Positions 46,192 to 54,340 of a DNA stretch of 64,000 nt are shown here, in pieces. How positions within the stretch are numbered: the stretch's first letter is position 1; every line of letters begins with the position of its first letter. The position numbers were made by a program, and so were the translations under genes. The notes beneath the pieces are model-generated. The model searched no databases and had not been told where the DNA came from. It worked only from the letters and a program-made list of their open reading frames with translations. This stretch comes from Ixodes scapularis (taxonomy: Eukaryota; Arthropoda; Arachnida; Ixodida; Ixodidae): assembly GCF_016920785.2 (NCBI RefSeq), contig NW_024609857.1, forward strand, positions 12,562,716-12,626,715, written 5' to 3'.

Positions 46192-46377
46192 CCGCTCATT
46201 CACACTGGAAGCGGATCCGCGTTCGCAAAGCGGTTGCGAACGCGGTTGTATAAAGATCCAGTGCAATTGCACGCGCACTGATGTCATCGAGTGCGCGTGC
46301 AATTGTACTGGATCTTTATACAACCGCGTTTGCAACCGCTTTGCGAACGCGGATCCGCTTCTAGTGTGAATGAGCGG
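46192..46377. mobile_element. Palindromic MITE flanked by TAA (PIF/Harbinger-type)
   Basis: The 186-bp element is almost a complete palindrome. It starts CCGCTCATTCACACTGGAAG and ends with the complement, flanked by direct TAA repeats at 46189-46191 and 46378-46380. A 3-bp TAA/TTA duplication is typical of the PIF/Harbinger superfamily. The NTTCACACT segment of the end is shared with the element at 56396. No coding capacity. Confidence 0.75.
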
Positions 46378-47431
46378 TAAGAGTGATAGGTGGTGCCGAA
46401 AGAAAAATGAAAGGAGAAATTATATCAGAATTCAGTAAGTCTTGCTCTAGCTATATCGTCTTTTCTCGCTCCCAGTGATAAGACGTCTACCCCAGCACAG
46501 TCTTGTCATCAAGCTCGAAGGTTCTCTCAAAATTTGTGTTGTTGTGAGGATACTGGATATTCCTCAATGCACACTAGTTACGGTAAGCTTTCAGTGACAT
46601 CGTCTTGCGATTTAATGGTGCGAGAGTGCTACCTCCAGAGTCTACCGAGCTATTTGGTGATGGACCAACCAAGACAGTTGAGGTCCTCCCATTAGAGGCT
46701 TGTGTTTAGTTGGTTTCTGTCGGGAATGACAAAAGAAAATTGTCCTCAACTTCGTTAAACACTAAGCATCTTGGTTCATTTTCAAACCCACCAACTGAGA
46801 GTTGTTTTGTGTGATCATAATAGCTTCCTCCGAATTCAAACAGGCCTTCATTTAAATATCGATTTCAGGATAACGGAAATGAAAGGTCCAGCATATATAC
46901 AAAAGCTTTGACTGGCTCATTAATTGCAAATATGTAAAAAAAAAATTGAAGACGTTAAAGTCACAATATTTCTTTTTTATATGAATGCTTTTGGATTTCT
47001 CCCCACACCGTTTTCCTTCTTCGCTGACCTTCATCATTTGAGGCTTACGCGCGTTCCGAATCTGCGCTCTAGGTGAAACCAAGAAAATATTACTGACAGA
47101 AGTATCGCGTTACGCTTGAGCAAATGTAAAGCCTTAATTTCTGAACTCAGTAACAAATAGCGCATTTCACTACAACTGCCGTGAGCAATGAGAGTCTGAA
47201 ATTTGTGTTCTCGTCCAATGAGTCTGCACAGTGTCACGAAAACAAAATGCGAGGGGCCTATTGAATTCTTCATTAGCAACACTTTCACAGCCCACGGGAA
47301 GCAACAAGATGGCAATCATGTCTCGATGGCATATCGCTAGATTAGATTTATTAATGCAAAATCACTAACTGTCTCGTGGAGCGAGCTCACGTCATCAGTC
47401 TGAAGCGCGAAAACGGCAGATAGTTTCCTTC

Positions 47432-47436
47432 GGTTC
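47432..47436. repeat. Target-site duplication (left) of the Ty3/gypsy element
   Basis: GGTTC, repeated at 51708-51712 on the other side of the element. A 5-bp duplication is usual for Ty3/gypsy integrases. Confidence 0.85.
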
Positions 47437-47596
47437 TGTAATAGATCCTTCAGACAGCGCGGTGGGAACAGAACAACAGTTTATTTCCGTATGAGCGTTT
47501 ATATACACTGCGCATGTTATGATAAGCGAACGCGGCTTGCGTTGGTGATAGGCGCGGACAGCGATAACAACAAATATACCTTGTCACTACATGACA
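47437..47596 (-). repeat. 3' LTR of the Ty3/gypsy element
   Basis: 160 bp, matching 51548-51707 base for base as read. On the minus strand it starts TGTCATGTAGTGACAAGG and ends GGATCTATTACA. It contains TATATAAA (47498-47505) and, about 20 bp further along, AATAAA (complement within 47479-47485). These are probably the promoter and the poly(A) signal. Confidence 0.93.
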
Positions 47597-47610
47597 CTCC
47601 TTTCTCCTAC
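47597..47610 (-). promoter_or_regulatory. Polypurine tract
   Basis: On the minus strand GTAGGAGAAAGGAG lies directly before the 3' LTR, the position needed for priming plus-strand DNA synthesis. Confidence 0.85.
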
Positions 47611-47643
47611 GATTAGATGCACAAAACAATAAAGAACGCTTGG

Positions 47644-50600
47644 TTAATCATTAATGCCATAGCGTACAACAGGATGTCGATTGCGTGTTGATCTTCGTGG
47701 TGGAGCCGGAGCTTGCGTTGCTGACTCAGTGCTCGCCTCCGGCCGCTGGGACGTTCCCGCTGTAGGTGGGAGCCTGAAGTGATAGTCCACCCTTGTGCTG
47801 GCATCCCCTTGAGGCGCCGTCCAGGCTCGTCTCAGCTGGTTCCGGTGTCTGTGATGGCGCTCCCCGTTGTCCAGTTGGACCGTGTACGACACCGGGCCTC
47901 GCACTTCCACCACGGTAGCTGCTTTCCACCGGGGTCCTGGATTGAAATTCTTTGCGTAGACTGCGTCACCCACACCAAAACACTTTGTTGGTGACGCCTG
48001 AACCTCAGGTTCACGCTGACGATCTGGGTGAAGTCTGTCCAAGGCTGTCCTCAACCTCCGCCCCATCATCAATTCTGCCGGCGACTTTCCCGTGACAGAA
48101 TGCTGCATGGTGTGTTGTTTAAACAAGAACCGCGCAATCTTGCACTGAGTTGTGCCTTCCTGTTGTTTCTTCAAAGCTTCCTTGACTTCTCTTACCATCC
48201 GTTCGGCCCTGCCATTACTGGCGGGATGATAAGGTGCTGCGAACACTGTACGAACACCGTTCAATTTCAAGAACGTTTGCAATTCAGCACCAATGAACGC
48301 TGTGCCATTATCAGAGACGATTACGTCTGGCACCCCGTGAGTCGCAAACATTTTCCTTAAGCTGGTGACGACAGCTGAAGATTTCATTGATGGCATGATT
48401 TCTACCTCTGCCCAGTTGCTGTACGCATCAACTACAATTAGAAACACTTCTCCCTTGACTGGCCCCGCGAAGTCTATGTGTAGACGACTCCATGGTTGAT
48501 CTGGCTTGACCCAGAAATGCACTGGAGCCTTGGGGTCGCTTTGGCGGTTACTTTGACACGGCTGACAGTACCGCACAAATTCTTCAATCTGGCTGTCCAT
48601 CTTTGGCCACCACATAAGCCCTCTTGCTGAAGCTTTCATGGCACTCATTCCCGGGTGGTTTGCATGTAGCAACTGAAGTACCCTCTCTCTTGCCACTTGC
48701 GGGATGACCACACGGTTTCCCCACAGTATGCAATCACGATGCAACGACAACTCGGACTTCCTTACCTCGTAAGGCGCGAACGTATTGTCCGGTTGCCTCG
48801 ACGGCCAGCCACTGAGGATCCAATCCTTGACCTTGGATAAGATGCAGTCTTCCTTGGTCATCCTTGCGATGTCTGCCGCCTGGAGTGGAGCATACTCGAC
48901 AGCTTCAAGCAGGAGCACGTCCCCCGGTGGCTGTGGCTCGTCTTCGTCTCCCACGATTGGCAGACGACTAAGCGCATCAGCGTTGGAGTTGTCTTCGCCC
49001 CGCCTGTACTGAATGCGATAATTATACGCCCCTAACAACAAAATCCAGCGAAGCATCCTGGGCGACAGCACTTCTGGCACCCGCTTCTCTGTGTTGAACA
49101 ACCCCAACAGCGGCTTATGATCCGTTACTACGGTAAAGTCTCTTCCGGCCAGGTACTGGTGAAATCTTTTCACTCCAAAGACGACTGCTAAACCTTCTTT
49201 GTCAATCTGGGCATAGTTGCGTTCACTAGCACCGAGAGTTCGTGAGGCGTATGCTATAGGTTGCTCTTTCCCGTCATCAGCCCTATGCGCCAGCACGGCC
49301 CCTACCCCGACAGGCGACGCGTCGCAGCACAAAACCAACGGCCGCTTGGGGTCATAGGGAACAAGTACTGCATCCGAGCTAAGCAACTTCTTCAGCTTTT
49401 CAAACGCCCGCTGGTGCTCACCTGTCCATTTCCATTCTTGCTCGTGGTCCAAAAGCCGATGAAGGGGTTCCGCCACTTCTGTCTTCCCCTTGAGGAAACT
49501 GGCGTAGAAATTTAACAACCCCAAGAAAGCTTGAAGCTGCTTCCTGCTTGTCGGCGGTGGCGCTTGCTGAATGGCGTCCGTCTTGGTCTTGCTCGGGTGG
49601 ATACCTGCGGCATCGATTCTATGTCCCAGGAATTCAATGCTTGCTTGACTGAATTCACACTTTTCTTTGTTTACTCTTAGCTGCGCTCTTTGCAGACGCG
49701 CCAGCACGGCTGCAAGCCTTTCCGAGTGTTCGTCTGCGTTGCTTCCCGATATCAAGATATCATCGAGATAAGCCTTCACCCCCGGAATCCCTGCCAATAA
49801 CGTGTCGATGACTCGCTGAAACACCCACGGAGCCACCGAGATTCCAAACGGCAGCCGCCGGACCTTGCATAGCCCTTTAATCGTGTTGACGGTCAGCATT
49901 TCTGCTGATTCATCATCTAGGCTGAGCTGTTGATACGCCTGAGTTAAGTCGAGCTTGGTAAAAATTTTACTCGACCCCAAGGTCGCTAGCATTTCCGCGG
50001 TCGTGGGCAAAGGATACCCGCTGCTTTTAATAGCCTTGTTTACGGTACTACGGTAATCCCCACATAAACGCAAGGTTCCCTTTTTTTTCCTCACCACTAC
50101 CAGCGGTGTCGCCCAGTTTGAGTACTCAACCGGCTCCCAGACGCCTTGTTGCACCAGGCGATCCACTTCCTTGGCCACGTCGTCCTTGAGGGCCAGCGGG
50201 ACAGGACGACTCTTGAGAAACACCGGGCGGGCGTCCTCTTGAAGCTCTATGTGAACTGGCGGTCCGTTGAATCCAGGCAGGTCACTGCCGAAAACCTCAG
50301 CAAAACGCGATGTCACGTCCTCCACCTTGATCTGCTGAATTCCACTCAAACGGATGCCCAGCGACTCAAACCAGCTACGTCCGAGTAAACTGTTACCACG
50401 CTTCTTTATTACTAACAAAGGTAGCTCTGCTCTACAGCCTTTGAATTTCACTTCCACGTTTGCCCGACCCACCACGGACAATGATTCATTCGACCAGGTT
50501 ACAAGCTTTGTGCCGGCTTCTTGCAGCGGTATCTGGCCTCGATTCTTCTCGATCAACCGAAACGTCTCTTCACTCACAATCGAGCAAGATGCTCCTGAAT

Positions 50601-51495
50601 CGACTTCCATCGGAACTTTCTCTCCTTGAATGTGCACTTCTACCATGAACCTTTCAGCCTGTTCACGCACTTCGCATACAGAAAACAATGCGCTCATTTC
50701 ATAGACGCCCTTGTTTTTTTCCTCCCGCTTGCGCAGGTCAGTTGGCTTCCGCGGCGTCCGATTCTCGTCTTTTGAACGACAAGCTTTTGCCACGTGTCCA
50801 ACCTTTTTGCATTTGAAACAAGCAGCCTTTCTAAAACGGCATACATGCGGAGCGTGCTTACCGTTGCAGCGGAAGCAGCTGACGTCGTCCGCCTTGGTGT
50901 CCAGTTTCATGCGTGTCGCTTGAACCAGACCCTCGCTTTCTTTGGTTCCGTCTTGAGCTTGCTTGCGTATATCGCGCTGCTGCTTCTCCGTTGCCTCCGC
51001 CGTCAGCGTCATGTCGTACGCCACCTCGAACGTCAGGTCGCGTTCTGCGAGCAGCCGCTGTTGAACCGCTTCATTCTTGATTCCGCATACGAACCGGTCC
51101 CTCATCATGACGTCCAGTGGAAGCTGTTTGTCACCGAAACCGCAGTCTTCAGCCAGCTTACGGAGTGCCGTAACATACTCCGACGCCGCCTCACCCTGAG
51201 CTTGGTTTCTTCGGTAGAATAAGAATCTTGCGTACAGCTCCGAAGGCCTTGGATGCATGTGCTTCCGCACCGCCCCCTTGATGTCGTCGTAGCTCGCCGC
51301 CGTCGGTCTTGCTGGCTTGACCAAGGTCACGATCAGCCCGTAAGTGTCCTCGCCGCAACAACTCAGCAGAACCGCTCGTTTTTGCTCGTCCGTGGTTATC
51401 TTGTTTGCAGCGCAGAACATCTCTAGCCGTTCGACGTATTCATCCCAGGACGCATTCGTGCCGAGACGATATTCGCCGATCCTGCCGACCGACAT
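47644..51495 (-). CDS. Gag-Pol polyprotein of a Ty3/gypsy retrotransposon
   Basis: A single frame of 1283 residues. Domains in order: a Gag-like region (1-200); two zinc knuckles (Cys207-Cys219, CX2CX3HX4C, and Cys226-Cys239, CX2CX4HX4C); an aspartic protease with DSGA at 299-302; a reverse transcriptase at about 430-620 with YLDD at 576-579; an RNase H at about 720-800 (Asp725, Glu768, Asp792); and an integrase with an HHCC zinc site (His944, His947, Cys977, Cys980) and a D,D35E core (Asp1008, Asp1062, Glu1098). The tail (1110-1283) ends basic and Pro-rich with no clear chromodomain. The start Met lies 53 nt after the 5' LTR. All catalytic residues are present with no stop or frameshift, so the protein may be functional. 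Gag and Pol are fused in one frame, so no frameshift signal is required. Confidence 0.95.
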   Translation of the reverse strand: MSVGRIGEYRLGTNASWDEYVERLEMFCAANKITTDEQKRAVLLSCCGEDTYGLIVTLVKPARPTAASYDDIKGAVRKHMHPRPSELYARFLFYRRNQAQGEAASEYVTALRKLAEDCGFGDKQLPLDVMMRDRFVCGIKNEAVQQRLLAERDLTFEVAYDMTLTAEATEKQQRDIRKQAQDGTKESEGLVQATRMKLDTKADDVSCFRCNGKHAPHVCRFRKAACFKCKKVGHVAKACRSKDENRTPRKPTDLRKREEKNKGVYEMSALFSVCEVREQAERFMVEVHIQGEKVPMEVDSGASCSIVSEETFRLIEKNRGQIPLQEAGTKLVTWSNESLSVVGRANVEVKFKGCRAELPLLVIKKRGNSLLGRSWFESLGIRLSGIQQIKVEDVTSRFAEVFGSDLPGFNGPPVHIELQEDARPVFLKSRPVPLALKDDVAKEVDRLVQQGVWEPVEYSNWATPLVVVRKKKGTLRLCGDYRSTVNKAIKSSGYPLPTTAEMLATLGSSKIFTKLDLTQAYQQLSLDDESAEMLTVNTIKGLCKVRRLPFGISVAPWVFQRVIDTLLAGIPGVKAYLDDILISGSNADEHSERLAAVLARLQRAQLRVNKEKCEFSQASIEFLGHRIDAAGIHPSKTKTDAIQQAPPPTSRKQLQAFLGLLNFYASFLKGKTEVAEPLHRLLDHEQEWKWTGEHQRAFEKLKKLLSSDAVLVPYDPKRPLVLCCDASPVGVGAVLAHRADDGKEQPIAYASRTLGASERNYAQIDKEGLAVVFGVKRFHQYLAGRDFTVVTDHKPLLGLFNTEKRVPEVLSPRMLRWILLLGAYNYRIQYRRGEDNSNADALSRLPIVGDEDEPQPPGDVLLLEAVEYAPLQAADIARMTKEDCILSKVKDWILSGWPSRQPDNTFAPYEVRKSELSLHRDCILWGNRVVIPQVARERVLQLLHANHPGMSAMKASARGLMWWPKMDSQIEEFVRYCQPCQSNRQSDPKAPVHFWVKPDQPWSRLHIDFAGPVKGEVFLIVVDAYSNWAEVEIMPSMKSSAVVTSLRKMFATHGVPDVIVSDNGTAFIGAELQTFLKLNGVRTVFAAPYHPASNGRAERMVREVKEALKKQQEGTTQCKIARFLFKQHTMQHSVTGKSPAELMMGRRLRTALDRLHPDRQREPEVQASPTKCFGVGDAVYAKNFNPGPRWKAATVVEVRGPVSYTVQLDNGERHHRHRNQLRRAWTAPQGDASTRVDYHFRLPPTAGTSQRPEASTESATQAPAPPRRSTRNRHPVVRYGIND

Positions 51496-51529
51496 CTTGC
51501 CTTACTCGACCGGGACTCGCCCGTCCGCC

Positions 51530-51547
51530 GATTCGCCTCGTCGCCAA
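51530..51547 (-). promoter_or_regulatory. Primer-binding site
   Basis: On the minus strand TGGCGACGAGGCGAATCG follows the 5' LTR at once. The leading TGG complements the CCA end of a tRNA. I cannot tell which tRNA. Confidence 0.75.
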
Positions 51548-51707
51548 TGTAATAGATCCTTCAGACAGCGCGGTGGGAACAGAACAACAGTTTATTTCCG
51601 TATGAGCGTTTATATACACTGCGCATGTTATGATAAGCGAACGCGGCTTGCGTTGGTGATAGGCGCGGACAGCGATAACAACAAATATACCTTGTCACTA
51701 CATGACA
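51548..51707 (-). repeat. 5' LTR of the Ty3/gypsy element
   Basis: 160 bp, the same sequence as 47437-47596. The TATATAAA complement lies at 51609-51616. It would drive transcription toward lower coordinates. Confidence 0.93.
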
Positions 51708-51712
51708 GGTTC
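51708..51712. repeat. Target-site duplication (right) of the Ty3/gypsy element
   Basis: GGTTC directly follows the LTR end ...CATGACA and matches 47432-47436. Confidence 0.85.
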
Positions 51713-53139
51713 CATTGGCTGCCGCGCGTCAACGGGGCTCTCTTTGGCCGCTGCGCTCATCAGTTTCCACGGCCGCTCACCCCATGGCGCTGCGTGTCCA
51801 TCAGCGCGGAGCGTCCAAGGTCACCAGGGGAGCACACGCGCCGACCGGCGACGAAAAGTACGCAGCAGACGACAAAGGGAGCGGACGAGCGGCTTGCATG
51901 CTTTCCCATTCACAACTTGTAAGGAATGCTTAGGTGTACCTCGATCTTTTTTTTTTCTTTTTTTCACTGGAAATGCAAGATTTTTAATTAATTTCTCAAA
52001 GGCGTTGTTAAAACATGGAAGAATAAAGACCATAAGATGTGGTAGCATGCGGAGGACAGGCGAAAAAATGCGCGATGCGACCGAAGCGTTGTTAATTTTC
52101 GCAATGTCACTCAAACATTAATACAACAGGAGACGCCACCTTTCATTTTTATCGGAACTGCACTCGGGGGCCAACAACCAAATATATGAACCTTTTCAAC
52201 AGCACTTCAAAGGGTGGCTGGTCATTAACTAGAGTAGAAGTCGTAAGATGAGTGGCAGGTGTAGTCAGAATCATAAGGCTCAACCGATTCTCCCAGGAAT
52301 ATTTTTCAACATGATAAGCCACTGTGAAAGTGATAACGCTAAATAACGTAACCGAGATTTTTATACAAGCCACGATCGCTCCCTAAAGAGAGATACTGTT
52401 CGTCTGGATCCTACAGAAATACAAGAGAGATATAATTGATTTTCCACAGTTTTCCTGGACATCGGCGGTGCTCGATTCGGTTATATTACGAACACTCAGA
52501 GTAAACCTTCTTCAACAGAAATATAGAATCACGACTACCCTGCCGCTCTCAAATACGATGCGTTAGAATCGTTTTGTATACAAATGCTGTGGACGACATT
52601 ATTAATTTTAGCTATTTACTGCATTCCAGGATGCCCCTGAGAGACAAGACAAACATCTTTGATGGAGCTTTTCTTATTCCTTCCATCCTGCATAGTGACT
52701 AGGAGCTCAGTAAGATTTCTTGTCACCTCAATTATTCACGACAAACCTCTTGTGACTCGTCTTGAGATTTGGATATCAGACTCCTGGCTTCTATAAGTAT
52801 TTAATTGTTATAGCATCTCAGAGAAGCACTCAATTATTGAAACAAACCTTCCGAACGACGGAATACCTTGAACCAGAAGTTCCTAAAACAACGAACGTGT
52901 CTTACGATGTACGCGAAAAAAAAGAGCACCAACCAGCTGAAAACATTGACTACGCACCACTGTCCTTAAGCAAGCATTATTGCCAAAGGCACAAAAACGA
53001 ATTGTTTTGTTTTTTTGCTTTTGCAGCTTATAATATAAAATAAAAAAAGTGAAAGCCGTTTACAACTCCCTGTAACACCGAATTAGAGCGCAGCCCTTGA
53101 GGAGGAGGAGGGAAGGGTACTGGGGGGGTGAAGTGACCT
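51713..53139. other. Intergenic region, nothing recognised
   Basis: GC-richer for the first 200 bp (the right flank of the retrotransposon insertion), then AT-rich. Short open frames (for example at 52762-53043) have no recognisable domain or codon bias. Confidence 0.6.
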
Positions 53140-53620
53140 GGGGGGGTCACGTGACGATGCCGATGATGTCATCAGTGACGTCACTGATGACGTCATCAGT
53201 GACGATGACGATGCGGACTCTGATGACGTCATCAGCGATGATGACGATGACGATGCAGATGTTGGTGACGTCATCAGTGACGTCACTGATGACGTCATCC
53301 GTGATGATGACGATACAGATGCCGGTGACGTCACCAGTGACGTCACAAATGACGTCATCAGTGGTGATGACGATGACGATGCGGATGCCGGTGAGTTCAT
53401 CAGTGACGTCACTGATGGCGTCATCAGTGATAATGACGATGACGATGCGGATGCCGGTGAGGTCATCAGTGACGTCACTGATGACGTCATCAGTGATGAT
53501 GGCGATGACGATGCGGATGCCGGTAAGGTCATCAGTGACGTCACTGATGACGTCATCAGTGATGATGACGATGACGATGCGGATGCTGGTGACGTCATCA
53601 GTGATGATGGCGTCATCGGG
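53140..53620. repeat. 66-bp minisatellite built of TGACGTCA-type palindromes
   Basis: GCCGG or GCTGG markers at 53321, 53387, 53453, 53519 and 53585 fix an exact 66-bp period. The unit consists of TCAGTGACGTCACTGATGAC / GTCATCAGTGATGATGACGA blocks, so it is full of ATGACGTCAT and GTGACGTCAC palindromes (CRE/ATF-like octamers), well over ten in all. Because 66 is a multiple of 3 and the unit is self-complementary, frames of about 200 codons stay open on both strands; these are not genes. Confidence 0.93.
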
Positions 53621-53850
53621 GAGGTCACGTGACCTCGGCGGGGGGTCACGTGACCCTGGGGGCTGGTCACGTGACCTCGGGGGGGGGGGGGGGGGTCACG
53701 TGACCGGGGGGATCACGTGACCTCGGGGGGGGGGGGGGTCACGTGACTTTGGGTGTCACGTGACCTTGGGGGTCACGTGACCCTGGGGAAGGGGTCACGT
53801 GACCTTGGGATGACCTTGGGGGCCGCGTGACCTTGGGGTGACCTTGGATA
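53621..53850. repeat. TCACGTGA plus G-run repeat
   Basis: About nine or ten copies of GGTCACGTGACC (an E-box-like palindrome) are separated by CTTGGGGG, CCTGGGG or runs of up to 18 G. Spacing is irregular, about 20-30 bp. The G runs could form quadruplexes on the plus strand. Confidence 0.9.
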
Positions 53851-53893
53851 CGCCGACGCCGACGCCAACGCCGACGCCGACGCCGACGCCGCT
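53851..53893. repeat. GCCGAC hexamer repeat
   Basis: About six units of CGCCGA/GCCGAC directly after the E-box array, ending at CGCTCAAGCC. Confidence 0.85.
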
Positions 53894-54340
53894 CAAGCCG
53901 GGAACGGGCCCCTAAGAGCTGCGCTCTAAAAAGCGAAAATACCAACAATAACATAGGCGTTCCCGTGTACCATCAAAAAGATCTAGATCCTGAATGCCGG
54001 AGATGTTGTTATTAGTCCCTTGAAGAAATAAAGCTGTTCGAAGTGAGTCGATATTTCAACGAATCTGACAAGTATTCATTTAGGCTTCCAACATAACGGT
54101 GACGATAAAATGATCATGGTAATTTTGTACTTCGTGACGAAACGGCTTTGTTAATGCTCCGAGGACTAGGTTAGGCCGTGGGGGGATCGATTGTCCTCGT
54201 GTTACGCATAAACATTTCACCCTCTGCAGACCCGACATTGTACGACACTGCTTTGAAGTGCGCGGGGTACCCCTGGTAATGTCGCTCTTCAACGGATGAA
54301 TACTTGTCACACACTCCTTTAAGAGAAAATCTATTTAACA

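Larger units (their letters stand above)
40265..47431. other. 3' UTR and intergenic region
   Basis: After the presumed 3' UTR the sequence is AT-rich. It contains the palindromic satellite (42825-43160), a hAT-type MITE (43590-43927), a LINE-like 3' tail (44663-44930), a small hairpin (45703-45740) and a TAA-flanked MITE (46192-46377). 41660-42820 and 46380-47430 show nothing I can name. Confidence 0.65.
47437..51707 (-). mobile_element. Complete Ty3/gypsy LTR retrotransposon
   Basis: The element is 4271 bp, oriented on the minus strand. It has two 160-bp LTRs that look identical, TG...CA ends, a GGTTC target duplication, a primer-binding site next to the 5' LTR, a polypurine tract next to the 3' LTR and a single intact gag-pol frame. 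There is no env, so it is a retrotransposon rather than an endogenous retrovirus with an envelope. Identical LTRs and an unbroken frame point to a recent insertion. The order protease, reverse transcriptase, RNase H, integrase defines Ty3/gypsy. The lack of a recognisable chromodomain and the paired zinc knuckles suggest the Mag / K02A2.6-like group, without certainty. Confidence 0.95.

Noticed and set aside
48785..51222. Several plus-strand frames inside the retrotransposon
   Set aside because: Antisense shadows of the Gag-Pol frame. No motif of their own.
53083..53720. Open frames of about 195 codons (minus) and 207 codons (plus) across the 66-bp repeats
   Set aside because: The repeat period is a multiple of three and its unit is self-complementary, so stops are absent on both strands by construction. 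The translations are Ser/Thr/Met low-complexity sequence.
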